Source of the DNA: Thunnus maccoyii
Taxonomy: Eukaryota; Chordata; Actinopteri; Scombriformes; Scombridae
Length of the DNA stretch: 64,000 nt
Direction of reading: 5' to 3'
Assembly: GCF_910596095.1 (NCBI RefSeq)
Contig: NC_056552.1
Coordinates: 15,635,111-15,699,110 of the forward strand
Shown here in pieces: positions 35,853 to 47,307 of the stretch (its first letter is position 1; each line of letters begins with the position of its first letter). The position numbers and the translations under genes are program-made. Under the pieces are notes generated by a model that worked only from the letters and a program-made list of their open reading frames with translations, did no database searches and was not told the origin of the DNA.

Positions 35853-38347
35853 ATGTTGACTGGATGTAGAAACCTTTCTTGGACATTTTTATTTCTCACC
35901 TACAGACGTGTTCGTACCAGGAGGAGCTTCATCTCACAGACTTCTCTCTGCTCCTCTACCTCAACAGTTTCGTCCATCCCTCTGACTCAACCTTCACCCA
36001 CTAACGGTCACAGCTTCTTCCCTCTACATCCACCTGTTCACTTCTTTCCCACCCGCCGCCTTTCTCATTCTGCTCTTTGTCCCGGTCTGATGGAGCTAAA
36101 GGAAGTTCTCCAGGTGTTGGAGCAGCTGGCTCCTCTGTCGCTGGCTGAGTCATGGGACAACGTTGGCCTGCTGGTCGAGCCGAGCAAATCTCGACCTGTT
36201 AAAACCATCCTGCTAACCAATGACCTCACAGATGCTGTCATGGAGGAAGCAGAGAACATGAGCTGCGATCTTATAATATCATATCACCCTCCGCTTTTTC
36301 GGCCAATCAAGCGCCTGGTTCAGAAAGACTGGAAGCAGCGATTGGCCATCCGGGCTGTGGAGGCCGGGATGGCGGTCTTCTCCCCCCACACTTCATGGGA
36401 TACTGTTAAAGGAGGAGTAAACGACTGGCTAGTCGGCGGACTTGGTAAGAGGTCATTCTGAATGGAAAATGTGTCACATAGACGTACAGTGTGTCGCTTG
36501 CATATTTAATGAAGTTACACTCGACACTAAACCACTGGCTGACTATTCTGACCAAATGCCCTCCATCTGGTCCCCTGAGGGTTGTTTTTCCAATTCTGTT
36601 GTCTTTCTTTGACTCTCAGGTAGCGGTCAGGTGTCTGTGCTGAATCAGACGCATGGCAGCGCCTCCCACAGTCACAAACTGGAGTTCACAGTCAGGAGTG
36701 CCGAAGAATTAAATGGTGTTATGGAGGAACTGAAGGCTTGTGACAGTGGAACAACACTACAGCATTCAGTCAGCAGGTCGTGTTCATGTTTTTATGAACT
36801 AACAACATGTTTTAAAGGATTTCTGTATGAATTAGCATGTTGCTTGATGATCATTTCAGCCTCCAACCACAAAGTGTAAACTCTGCTACTCACTACCGAC
36901 AACATACAATAAGTCTAGATTGATTTTCTTTTTTCTTCCATTAATTTCAGTGCAGCTTGAAGTCAACTTGCAGAGACAATCACAGCGATAGATAGTCTGC
37001 CTTCTTTTCTATATGTTTATCATTTTCATAACTTTATATTTTTGTGTGGTTATGCAGCGGATAGCAGTTAGACTGATGTGAACACTCGTCCTTAGTGTTT
37101 GCAAGTGCTTGTGCAAAGGTCAGCTGACAAAAACTTTTAAGAGAAATGACTAGATTAAGAAATGACCCACTGCAAGGTTTGCATTTTTCACAATGTCATG
37201 TTTACTCATTGTCTTCTGCCAACTTTCAAATCTTGGACCCAGTTTCATGAAAGCAGGTTTTTACAACAGTCCCTGTTATCTGCTCCTTTACACCACTGTG
37301 ATAACATATCTTTGCCAACACACTAAAAGTTGGAAACTCTAATGTATTTATGTATTTATTTATGTATTTAAAGCAAGTTTCAAGTCCTAAAGTTGACTTT
37401 TATAACACTCTGAATTAGATAGAACTTAATGGTTTAGGGTACGTTATGGTATGTTTTGGAACATGCTAAGCAGCGAATACACAAGTATGACCGCGATGAC
37501 CTTGATGCACTGGTGTATAATACTTGATTTGCCCTTGTAACAGACCCAACAGCAGTGGGATCCATGTCAGCTTAACCTGCTGTGACTCAGCGCTGACCCC
37601 CAGTGTCCAGACTCTGTTACGACACAGCGCCTCCTGCCAGTCCCTCAGTATCCTGAAGTTAGAAAAGGTGCAGCGTCAACACATCACTGTCAGAAGATGA
37701 ACTGAAACACATGAAATAATAAAACAAAAAATAAATTGTTTAGATTTTATTTTGGGTTTCATTCACTGAAAACCATTTGTAGTTATACATGTATAGTTAA
37801 AAGTTACTGTAGAAACACAAGAAGGACAATAAACATATTCCTTTAAGGTGGAAAGTTTAGTAGAAAAAAAAGAAGTGAAACTACATTGGTCCCTTTTTAA
37901 AAGCTACCCTTTACATTTTTATAAAGCCATGGATAGTAATAGTGAAATATATGCTGACATCCTGTTTTATGTATAGTAGTTACATTTTTAAACGTTCCAC
38001 CTTACTTTTCCCACAGCCCCCTCTCCTGGGACATGGTCAAGGACGACTCAGTGTTTTGGACCAGCCAGTAACTGTGGCAACAGCCATCCAGAAAATGAAG
38101 TCCCACTTGGGGTTAAGTCACCTCCGTTTGGCTCTGGGAGTGGGACACACGCAAGGTGAAGATGCACAGAAACACAAACAATAGGCTATTATTATTATTA
38201 TTATTATTGTTATTGTTATTGTTATTATTATTATTACATATTATTATTATTATTCTGGCATTATCAGTTAAAATGTTTTTTCAAAGAGAGCTTTGAATGC
38301 CCCTTAACTCTTGTTGAAATATTTGTTGAAATGGTCCTGAGATGTAA

Positions 38348-38383
<36 letters not shown>

Positions 38384-38784
38384 GTAAATCACTATTTTTA
38401 TATTTGCCAGAGTCCTCTGTGTGCACTGTGGCTGTGTGTGCTGGATCTGGGGCCTCAGTACTGAATGGAATCAGAGCAGACCTCTACATCACAGGTAAAA
38501 AGTTCAGTCTTTATACAAAACAATCATATTTACCTGTCATCACTTATTTGTTGCTGTTTGATTACGCATGCAGAGGTCATTGTTATATCCATTGTTTAGG
38601 TGAGATGTCCCACCATGAAGTTCTGGACGCTGTGGCGAAGGGAACCAGCGTCCTCCTCAGTGACCATAGCAACAGTGAGCGGGGTTTTCTGGCCATGTTC
38701 AGAGAGAGACTGGCAGTGCGTCTTCCCGACAGTGTAACGGTGGTGGTGTCGAAGGCTGACAGAGACCCTCTGGAGGTTGTCTGA
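35853..38784 (+). CDS. nif3l1: NIF3-like protein 1
   Basis: Conserved NIF3/DUF34 metal-binding protein; the vertebrate member binds transcriptional co-repressors and also occurs in mitochondria, and its biochemical function is unsettled. Exons: 35853-36444, 36620-36776, 37544-37667, 38017-38155, 38411-38494, 38600-38784, all frame-consistent, giving 426 residues against 377 in human. Diagnostic motifs are SWDNVGLLVEP, LTNDLTDAVMEEA, the metal-site SYHPPLFRP and FSPHTSWD, and the C-terminal TGEMSHHE and DHSNSERGF. It ends TDRDPLEVV-like (ADRDPLEVV). Two starts are possible: 35853 gives a 79-residue leader rich in Arg, Ser and Thr that could target mitochondria, and 36090 (MELKEVLQ) matches the conserved core start. 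The human protein also has a shorter leader before its MDLKALL, which favours 35853. Confidence 0.93.
38186..38255. repeat. (ATT)n microsatellite
   Basis: An imperfect ATT/GTT run inside a nif3l1 intron, just after exon 38017-38155. Confidence 0.85.
38349..38381. repeat. (GT)n microsatellite
   Basis: About 16 GT units, 30 nt before the nif3l1 exon at 38411. It overlaps the region where the polypyrimidine tract would be. Confidence 0.9.
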
Positions 38785-39041
38785 CCAACTCTGAGCTGCA
38801 GTTGCACTCGCTAAGAACAGTCTATTGGATCGGTTTCCAATAACATTACAAAAGCAATGTCTGTTTTTCTTACAGAGTGATTCAAATGATTATGTGTTTG
38901 TGACTGCATAAAGAAACAGATTGTCTGCACAAGCTCTGTTATATAAAGGTCTGACAGCATCAAACTGTGCTTCATGCTGTTATGAAAAGTGCTTCCTTGA
39001 TACAAGCTGTACTATTAATCATGTATTTCTGGCAAGGACTT

Positions 39042-39047
39042 AATAAA
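39042..39047 (+). terminator. nif3l1: nif3l1 polyadenylation signal
   Basis: AATAAA lies 257 nt after the stop codon. Confidence 0.6.
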
Positions 39048-39059
39048 ATTGGGTCCTGC

Positions 39060-40374
39060 TTGATCAAAAAAATGGACTGTATGCATGTTGGGTAAAACAA
39101 AATATAATCGGCCCATAAATGCACAGTGAGAGCCAAAAATAAAGCAAGTAATCAGAATGCATGTGGATTTATTTATGGATAACACTTATACCATCTGCAC
39201 TTATAAGCTATCATAACATTAAATTATCATCGCTACTCATCAAAGAGCAAATCAAGTGTTTTCTGACCTTTAGACCTCAGTGAGCAAACATAGGTGCACA
39301 TCAAACCACTTAGCACATACACGTCAAAGAGCAGGGCTGTGGTAATACCTAATGCACTGTCAGTACCTGCCCCCGCTGTAGTAATGGTAAAAAAAACAAA
39401 ACAAGTAACAATCCTCATTATCGGCTGTTACAGAGTTTGCTGGCTGCAGCGCCTGCCACACACCTGTCAGTTCGTAAAAACATTAAGAGATGTTGCACAC
39501 ACCTCGCTGCCCCCATCAAGGTAATGACCTTTCTCTCGGCATGGTGTTCACACCTCCACTTCCCCTCAGTCCCCGCTGGCTTTTATCCCCCGCCATAACA
39601 CACACACACATACACAAATGGAGAAGGAAAACAACAACTAGAACAACATTTATACTTCACTCCTGCTAAATGACTCCAGCTGCCACTATTATACTGGCTA
39701 CAATGTCTACGAGCAGGTAGATTTGGGTCCTGTTTGTCAGATTTTTGTCAGTTTGAGAGTTCTCTTTCCTAAGTATTGATCCTTCACAGGAAATTAACCA
39801 CACAAAGTAAAAGCCATGTGATTGATCCTGTTTGATCATTCAAGTAGTAAAAGCTCTATGATTTAACAGTAATCCACTACAAAAGAGCCCCCATGGTCCT
39901 CCAAAAAGCACCATATCATTGTTGCCAGTTCTTGCATATTAAAATCTCTCATGAGGATTTTTTTGCAGCCAACAAGTTCAAGTTTAAGCAGCAGAAGCAG
40001 AATGGGGAACCTATTGAGAACAATATGTAAATGAACTGCCTCAAAATTAAGTTTTTGAGAGACAGTAGTGAGGAAGAGCAATGCTATTTGTCCTGTTCTC
40101 TCCCTTTTGAATTATTTAGCTGCTTTAGCTGAAGACATCTCAAACTGTATTGCAACTAGTGGTGGACTGTAAATAAGCACACCTACTTAATAGAAGAACA
40201 ACTTTGAGTTATTATACTTCACTTACGTATTTCCATTATATACTACTATATACTTCTACTCTACTACATTTCAGTTGTAAATATTGTACTTTTCACTCCA
40301 CTACATTTATTTAAAAGCTAAATAAGAGTTTTGTAATTAAATGATACATTGCTATAGGTTAACCAGACAGTACA
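39060..40374. other. Intergenic spacer downstream of nif3l1
   Basis: AT-rich, with no recognisable gene. A short CA-rich stretch lies at 39598-39616. Confidence 0.55.
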
Positions 40375-40966
40375 TTAAAGGACGGTTCACAATTTTTCAA
40401 CTCTGTCTTAAAACAATGGTCAGGTGCCCAAATGAACATTGCCACAATTTTTTTTTGCTGTCATCATTCCTCCTGTTCATACTGACCATTATAAGATCCC
40501 TTCATAATGCACTTACAATGAATCCAATATGAGGCTTCACTTGCCCAGATTACTCAAATGAAATCAATATCTTTCAAAGTTAGTTTCTTTTTAGTGCCAA
40601 AGTCCCTCTTTTTGTTATGATCCTTCCACTACAGCTCAACAGGGAAACACTGTCTATTGAGACACAAAGAGGGATTGTTTTTTACTAAAAAAGACTGTAA
40701 CTGTAAAAAGATATCCACTTTGTTTGATTAAATCAGACAGCTGAAGCCTCATATAATTTACAGATAAACTTTTAATTACATTTTTGCTCAGTACAGTGAC
40801 TGGATTTTGGTCCCCATCACTTACATTGTAAGTGCATTTGGAGGGGATCTAATGGTCAGTATGAACAGGAGGAATGATCACAGTGAGCAAAACCTGTTAC
40901 AATGTTCATTTGGGAACCTGACTAGTGTTTTAAGACAGACTTGAAAAACTGTGAACCGTCCTTTAA
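40375..40966. mobile_element. 592-bp non-autonomous element with ~150-bp terminal inverted repeats
   Basis: The left arm starts TTAAAGGACGGTTCAC and the right arm ends GTGAACCGTCCTTTAA. The arms remain similar for about 150 bp, including CAAATGAACATTG, ATTCCTCCTGTTCATACTGA and ATGCACTTACAAT in inverted order. The middle is unique and noncoding. The outermost bases read TTAA on both sides, which fits a TTAA target duplication, but the alternative of a TA or three-base duplication cannot be excluded. It is a foldback/MITE-type element and the superfamily is undetermined. Confidence 0.8.
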
Positions 40967-42300
40967 GTCATTAAAATGAGCTCCCTCCAGCTACAATTCA
41001 TCAATAATCCACTGATATAATAAATAATGACATAACACTAACATGAGTGCTTCTGCTGCATAATGAATACTTTTACTTTTGATACTTAAGGTACATTTTG
41101 TTAATAAAACAAACAATGTACTTTTGCTTAAGTGACATTTTGAATGCAGGTCTTCTGCTTGTAATGGAGTATTCTCACATTATGTTGTTGCTACTTTTAC
41201 TGAAGTGAAGGATCTGAATGTCCACTGCTCATAGTATCCAACTGACTGTCTGGTACAACCAACAGACGTTTGTCTGTGTGGTCTGAATTCTGTGTTTTAT
41301 TGTGCTTAAACTATAAATATCCATCTGCTCACCAAACTCTCTCTCAGACGACAGAAGAAATCTTTGATGAATTGATTCATTTAACAGTTCTGCTCCTAAA
41401 TATTCCAGAAAATATTGCCCACATTTAACTGTAATACTGAGATTATGTCTTATTTCAAACTCTGATATAAACTTCTAGATACTCGTGTTTGTTATATTGG
41501 CCAAATTGCAGCCATCGGCCAAACTGTCTTCCTCTTCCACCTTCATTCAAGGCCTGACTCCCTGCTGAGAAAGCCTAACAGGCAGACTGCTGAGAGGAAG
41601 AAACATGTCATCAAGTCGTCAAACAGCCACAGGGGACCTGCCAATAAACTACTAGATTTATGTGTATGATTATGTAAGAGAATTCAAAGTGGAATAGCAT
41701 GCATACCAGTTTTACTTTGCTTTTCCTTTACTCAAGCAAAAGTAGCAATGGCACACAATAAAAATGCTCAATTTGAACTGTATCCTGTATTTAAATTATT
41801 AATTAAGTACAAGTACAGAAATATTAGTGAACTTTAAGTATCAATTTTTGATGCATTAATGTGTAAGCAATGTTTTGATGTTGTTGCGGGTTGAGGTGCA
41901 GCAGATTTCAACCACTTTTTTGGTGGGTTGTTGGTTAGTTTAACTCCTAGAAAGCAAGGTGTCATATTTTATAAGCTGATCATATGTTTTATATTTAAAA
42001 TCTTACTGTATGGAAGTAAAAAGTGCAATATTTGCCTCTGAAATGTAGTGAAGTAGAAGTATAAAGCAGCATAAAATTAAAATGCTTAAGTACAAATAAG
42101 TAAAGGTATTTATTTCACTTCTGCTGACACAAATAGCACAAATCACATCTATGTTCCTTCCAGACACTGAAACAAACCCAGATTTTCTTCTGTCACCTCT
42201 TGATATGATTGTTTGTGTTTGTTGAGAAGGCCGTGTAGGGCAGAGAGGGGATAGTGTGGAGAGACAGGGAGGCAAATGAAGAGCTGTGAGAAAATGGGGC
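40967..42300. other. Spacer upstream of tbx6
   Basis: AT-rich DNA with no recognisable exon. Its right end would contain proximal tbx6 regulatory sequence. Confidence 0.5.
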
Positions 42301-42312
42301 CATTTGGCCTTA

Positions 42313-42342
42313 ATGTGTGAACCCTCAACACACCTATTTAAC
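42313..42342 (+). promoter_or_regulatory. tbx6: Candidate tbx6 core promoter with T-box half-sites
   Basis: TAATGTGTGAACC and AACACACCT form two T-box half-site-like words in opposite orientation, 5 nt apart (consensus half-site AGGTGTGA). They are followed at once by TATTTAA (42335-42341), a TATA-like box about 200 nt before the tbx6 start codon. This is inferred from position and motif only. Confidence 0.35.
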
Positions 42343-42539
42343 AGAGCAAATCACCACTGTGGGCATTTGGAGCTAAAGACGGCAGAAGGATAGGAGCAGA
42401 GATATAGAGGCAAGAAGTCTGCAGTGCAACAGGAGAGTAATATTCAGAGAGAAAGAGACAAAAAGAGTTAAGGAGTGACATGTTACTGTGTTGCAGCAGG
42501 TAAAGAGGACGAGTACAGAGACATACACAGATAAGCAGG

Positions 42540-45500
42540 ATGCTTAGCGTGGAGATGTTCCCCAGTTTGGCTCTGGGACCTCAGAGGATCGGAGACTGCT
42601 TCTACAGAGGTAAGAGAGTGTGTGCATGCATGTGTGTGAGTGTATGTCGGTGAAAGAAAACATGGGATTTAATGCTTTTAAACATTGTTGCTTTTAAAAG
42701 TCTTCCGAGATTTTAATTAATGTTGGACTTTTCAAATGGACTCTAGTTCATTCTTGCTCCTCAAGCTCTCTCTCAGTGCATCTGTAATAGAAGCTAAAAA
42801 CTATCATTTTGCAAAGTCAGGGGGCATGAAGGGTGATTTATAAGCAGCTCTCAGATTAGCGATGCTCTGAGAAAACTTTTGGAGTTAGAGAGTTGTGGCT
42901 GGAAAACTTTACACCTTCAGAAATGTCATTCATTTAGGTTGTATGATTCATTTAACAAATAAAAGGCACTGAAATTTTACACAAGTATACTAAAATTTGA
43001 TACTGATTGAACATTGATTGGTTCATTTGTTTGTAGAACTGACTTTTTGCTGTATATCTGCTATTCATGCTAAGTTTTACTCTGGATTTCTCTGCTCCCA
43101 CAGACCGGGAGCCCCCCTCCCACATGCCGCTGTTCCCTCCCGCCTGTGATGTGGCCCAGAGGCTTCTGGCCCCTCCCCCTGTCCCCAACGAGCCTGCCGC
43201 CAAAACCCAAAAAGATGAGGTGAAGATGGAGCTGGAGAACGCGTCTTTATGGAAACAGTTCAGCTCAGTGGGCACAGAGATGATCATCACAAAGAAGGGC
43301 AGGTGAGGGAATAGAGTGAATAGATATGTATGGCTGCTGACCTTTGACCTTTTGATCCTCGCATACTCACCTCTCAGTTCACCTCCTCTTAGGCGGATGT
43401 TTCCTGGGTTGAGGTTGAAGCTGTCGGGCCTGAATCCAACTCTTCGTTACATCCTTCTCCTGGACATCATCCCCGTGGACAACTCACGCTATCGTTTCCA
43501 AGGCGGTGGTTGGCAGGCTGTTGGCGGGGCCGAGGCCAGGCTACCGGACCGGGTGTTCATACACCCAGATTCCCCTGCCACTGGTGCTCACTGGCAAAGC
43601 CGCACCATCTCCTTTCACTACGCCAAGCTCACCAACAACACACTGGACTCGCAGGGACATGTAAGTACTGCAGACTGATTGACCTATCGTAGAGACAGTA
43701 CATCACCTCCACTGGTAGACTTCAGCATCAACCTCTTTTTATTTATGTTATTTGCAGATCATCCTCCACTCGTTGCATCGCTACCAGCCCAGAGTTCATG
43801 TGATTGAAGCCAGAGACGTGCTTAGGTGGGGCGGAGGGCAGCACTCCTTCGTTTTCCCTGAGACCCAGTTTATCACTGTCACTGCCTACCAGAACAACAA
43901 GGTACCACAATATTACATTTATAAATTAAGAAATAGACTAATCTTTCAGTATGGAATGACTTGCAATGTGTGCAGTTCAAGATTAGACTACATTTCTACA
44001 TTGTATGCAAGAGATAAAATATAAGAGAAGACAGAAGAAGAAAAATAGTAGATTCCAACTTGAAAATTTTTGTCCTTTGTTTTCAGATCACAGAGCTGAA
44101 GATCAATTCTAACCCGTTTGCTAAAGGCTTCAGAGAGGATGGCATGAATAGCAAAAAGTAATTCACAATAAATACGAGCACAGAAACACGCACATTTCAC
44201 ATCAGTGCATACATCATGGGAAGGTTTCTAACATATTTTTCTCTCTGCAGACAAAGAGATGCAAGACAGAAGCGCAAAATCTCTGCCCTGACAGAAACTT
44301 TGGATATAGGTAAGTGGGTTTACCAGACTGATGTCACTTTAAATCAGTCGACTGAACAATATATTTGACGTTACTGTTACTTCTTCTTCTCCTAAAACAT
44401 CTCCACTTCTTTATCCGTCTCCCTCAGTGAACTGTGATCCATGTGACTCCACTCAGCTTTTGCCGCAGCCCGCGGCCAGCACAGACCTCCAGGCCCTCGC
44501 CCTGGCCTCTCTGCCACCACTGCCTGACCCCTCCTGTGGGTATAGACCAGAGGACGCCCCCTACCAGGACACGCTTGTTCCAGAGCAGCCTCTGGTCCTT
44601 GGCCAGGCATTCATGCATTCATCCCAGATGCCTGTCAGCATCTCCATGACCAGTGGGATGCAGGACACACCGGGAAGTGAGGTCGCAAACAGTATCATTG
44701 AAAGGTAGGTGTGCAGAAAAAGGAGAATTTCATCTTGTCAGGCTAAATTCATTTGCAAATTACTTTTTGGTGGATATACAGAGTGATACATACAGACATG
44801 ACCAGTGTAAATACTGTGACTCACATATTTTATGTCATGCAATTTTATTATTTATGTCAATTTAACACCTTTACAATGTGTATTACTTGCATATTAGCAC
44901 ATAAAAACTGCACATATTACACTCATACCTAATATTAAAGGGAGAGTTTCACATTTTGGGAAAAGCACTTTCTTTCTTGCCAAGAGTTAGATGAATAGAT
45001 CAGTACCACTCTCATGTCTGTGCACTAAATATGTAGCTATAGCCAGGAGAAGGTAAGCTAAGCTAGCAGGGCTTGGCCAATAAAAAGTTCTAGCTTGTAA
45101 CACCCCGTAAAACCACAATTTGTCATTTTTACAAGGCAGTCCTTGCACAGGTTAAACAAACAAGATATAATGTGAGTTTAAGAGGTGCTGGTGGATGCAT
45201 TTTGATACCTTTAGACATAGCCAAGCTAGCTGTTTCCCCTCTGTTTCCAGTCTTTATGCTAAGCTAAGCTAATTGCAAGAAAGCAGAGAAGTGTATTTCC
45301 CAAAATCTCAAGCTACTGTCAGCTAAAACAGTTGTATTCCATTGAAAACAGAAATTATTATATATTCCCAGCATGTTGTGGATTATACGAGAGCTGTAAC
45401 TAAAGATTATTGTCCTTATCAATGAATCTGTCAATTATTTTTATGATGAATCATTTAATCCATAAAATGTAAGTATAGATTAGTATAGGAATGATTCATT

Positions 45501-46847
45501 TTTCATGAAAGTTGTTTTTCATCCAACAAATGAATCCATCAACTAGTCGTTTAAGTTTAATTATTTATTATTTCTCTTCTCCTTCACAGATCAGACACTA
45601 TGGGTGACCCTGCTTACACCTCCAGCTTCCCTGCTGCTCCGGCCAACTCCTCCTCCTTCCCCTCAGCATCTCTTCCTCAGTCAGCCTCCTTCTCCTCCCT
45701 CCCTGACTCCTCGAATACATCCGATCCTCAGCCCTCCATCCCTCCCATTGACTATCCCTCCACCCTCTCCTCCTCTCCCACGCTCTCCTCCGCCTCCTCC
45801 TCTCCCTCGCTGCAGCAGACCTCCTTCACCTTCCCCACCCCGCCCCCTTCCAACTCCTCCTCGCCGCAGCCACTCCTTTCCTCCTCCTCCCCCTCCTCCA
45901 ACACCTATCACACCATCCCTCCCCCCAACCCAGAGATGATCAGTCCCCACACACCCACTGACACCTCTTTTCCTCCCCCCTCTTCCTCATGTCAGTCAGG
46001 GCTGCAGGATCAAATGTCAGCTCATTCTCTGCTCTCCCAAGGCGAACCTATCACTAGTGGAAATAATTCACCCAATGATCAAAGTTCGGCAGCATTTATT
46101 TATCCAAACATCCTGCCTGCAAATCCTGATCCCGCTCCAGTTCATTCTCAACCTCTCCCCAACCAAAACCAACCACCGGCTCCCACACTGCCCTGTTCTC
46201 TGCCCACTCACGGTGCTTCTACATCTTTCCCCTTCCACTCTGTCCCACCGCACATGCAGAATCTGTCATTTCCAAACGTGTCTCCCAGCTCTGCCCACCC
46301 CACCCTACACCTCCCAAATCTGAGCCACCAAGCCCAAGCTCCCGCCCTTGCTGCTGCCTTCCCTCCCCCCTCCTCCTTCACTCATCCTTCATCCTCCCTT
46401 CCTCACCCTCCTTTCCAACCCTCCTCTTGCTTGGCTGTCTCCTCTTCTTTCCAGCAGTCCTCTGCTCCCTCGTTGCCACCAGCAACCCACCCTCAAAACC
46501 TGCCTAATGCCCCTGCTGCCTCGTCCACCTCCTCCACCTCCTCGTATCCTTCTGTTGAAATAGGCACCATCCCTCAGTTCAACCCCCCTGCACCCTATCG
46601 GCCAGAGATGATGCTGCACCACCCGTCCCTTCTCCCTCAGCTCGATCCATCCCTTCCCTCCTGTCTTCCCTCCTCCGCTGCTCCCCCAACTCTCTACCCT
46701 GCCTTTTCATCCTACCCTCTCCGGCTTTGTCAGGACCCTCACTCATCCCTCTCCATCCCACTCAGGCATCTGTACAGGCAACACCAGCATGGCCACGCTC
46801 ACCCTCAGGGGGCCTACCTGGACATGAGCGCAAGAGCTATGTTTTAA
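42540..46847 (+). CDS. tbx6: T-box transcription factor Tbx6
   Basis: Nuclear DNA-binding regulator of presomitic mesoderm and somite boundary formation (the zebrafish ortholog is fused somites, once called tbx24). Exons: 42540-42609, 43104-43302, 43393-43660, 43758-43901, 44087-44157, 44251-44309, 44428-44704, 45590-46847, all in phase, giving 781 residues. The T-box spans about residues 69-255, with [48 protein letters not shown] and NPFAKGFR. The N-terminus ([13 protein letters not shown]) and C-terminus ([12 protein letters not shown]) parallel the human ends (YPSLGAG; GGYLDVGSKPMY), which supports Tbx6 rather than Tbx16. The tail is far longer than in human (436 residues in total) because the last exon encodes about 420 residues rich in Ser and Pro. 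The start has A at -3. Confidence 0.93.
44938..45320. repeat. Dispersed teleost repeat in the last tbx6 intron
   Basis: Contains GAGAGTTTCACATTTTGGGAA, TAGATGAATAGATCAGTACCA, TAGCTGTTTCCCCTCTGTTT, CCAGTCTTTATGCTAAGCTA and AAGTGTATTTCCCAAAATCTC. I recognise this series as a very common interspersed repeat of teleosts. The ends (TCACATTTTGGGAAA and TTTCCCAAAAT) are inverted repeats of each other, so the unit is probably MITE-like. Confidence 0.65.
45390..45555. repeat. Dispersed repeat, GGGCTGCAACTAA type (degraded)
   Basis: Starts with GAGAGCTGTAACTAAAGATTATT and continues with TGAATCTGTCAATTATTTT and TTAATCCATAAAATG. It lies directly before the acceptor of the last tbx6 exon. Confidence 0.5.
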
Positions 46848-46853
46848 AATAAA
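46848..46853 (+). terminator. tbx6: AATAAA immediately after the tbx6 stop codon
   Basis: The hexamer begins at the base after TAA (46845-46847). If used, the 3' UTR would be only about 20 nt. A second AATAAA at 48082-48087 is the more likely main site. Confidence 0.35.
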
Positions 46854-47266
46854 GCAATGTTGATGTTGATGAAATTTTTTGGATAGCGCTTTTAGGGGTA
46901 TTAGCAATGAGTAGCATTAGATCAAGTAGCCCACTGTTCTGTCAGAGTGTGTGTGTGTGTATGTGTGTGTATGCGTCTTCCCAGGAATACAGCAGAGAAA
47001 CAGACTGATGAAATTGATCTGTATTTGTAAATAGTTGTGGAAGATTTTCTTTTAAAATATCCATTCCAGTGTGAAAAATTAAAAAAAAAGTCTCATCTTT
47101 CAGCTTCTGTGATTCAATTCTTTTCAACTGAAATATTAACATTTGTTAAGTGAGTGTTTAACAATGTGACCCTCTGTTTTTGCAGTTTTATGAGAGGTAT
47201 GTGCTATGTATGGACTATTTCTTGGCTGATATTGCTCCAAATTCTGGCACCCATTAAACTCTGTAA

Positions 47267-47307
47267 CCCCCCCCCACCACCACCACCACCACCACCACCA
47301 CCACCCC
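47267..47307. repeat. Poly-C and (CCA)n microsatellite
   Basis: About nine C followed by roughly ten CCA units and another short C-run. Confidence 0.9.

Noticed and set aside
45681-46761. Gly/Arg-rich open frames on the minus strand opposite the last tbx6 exon
   Set aside because: They mirror the Ser/Pro-rich codons of tbx6, have no splice context or similarity, and the plus strand is clearly coding.
46848-46853. AATAAA right after the tbx6 stop as the sole polyadenylation site
   Set aside because: A 3' UTR of about 20 nt is improbable and a second hexamer lies 1.23 kb downstream; kept only as a low-confidence site.
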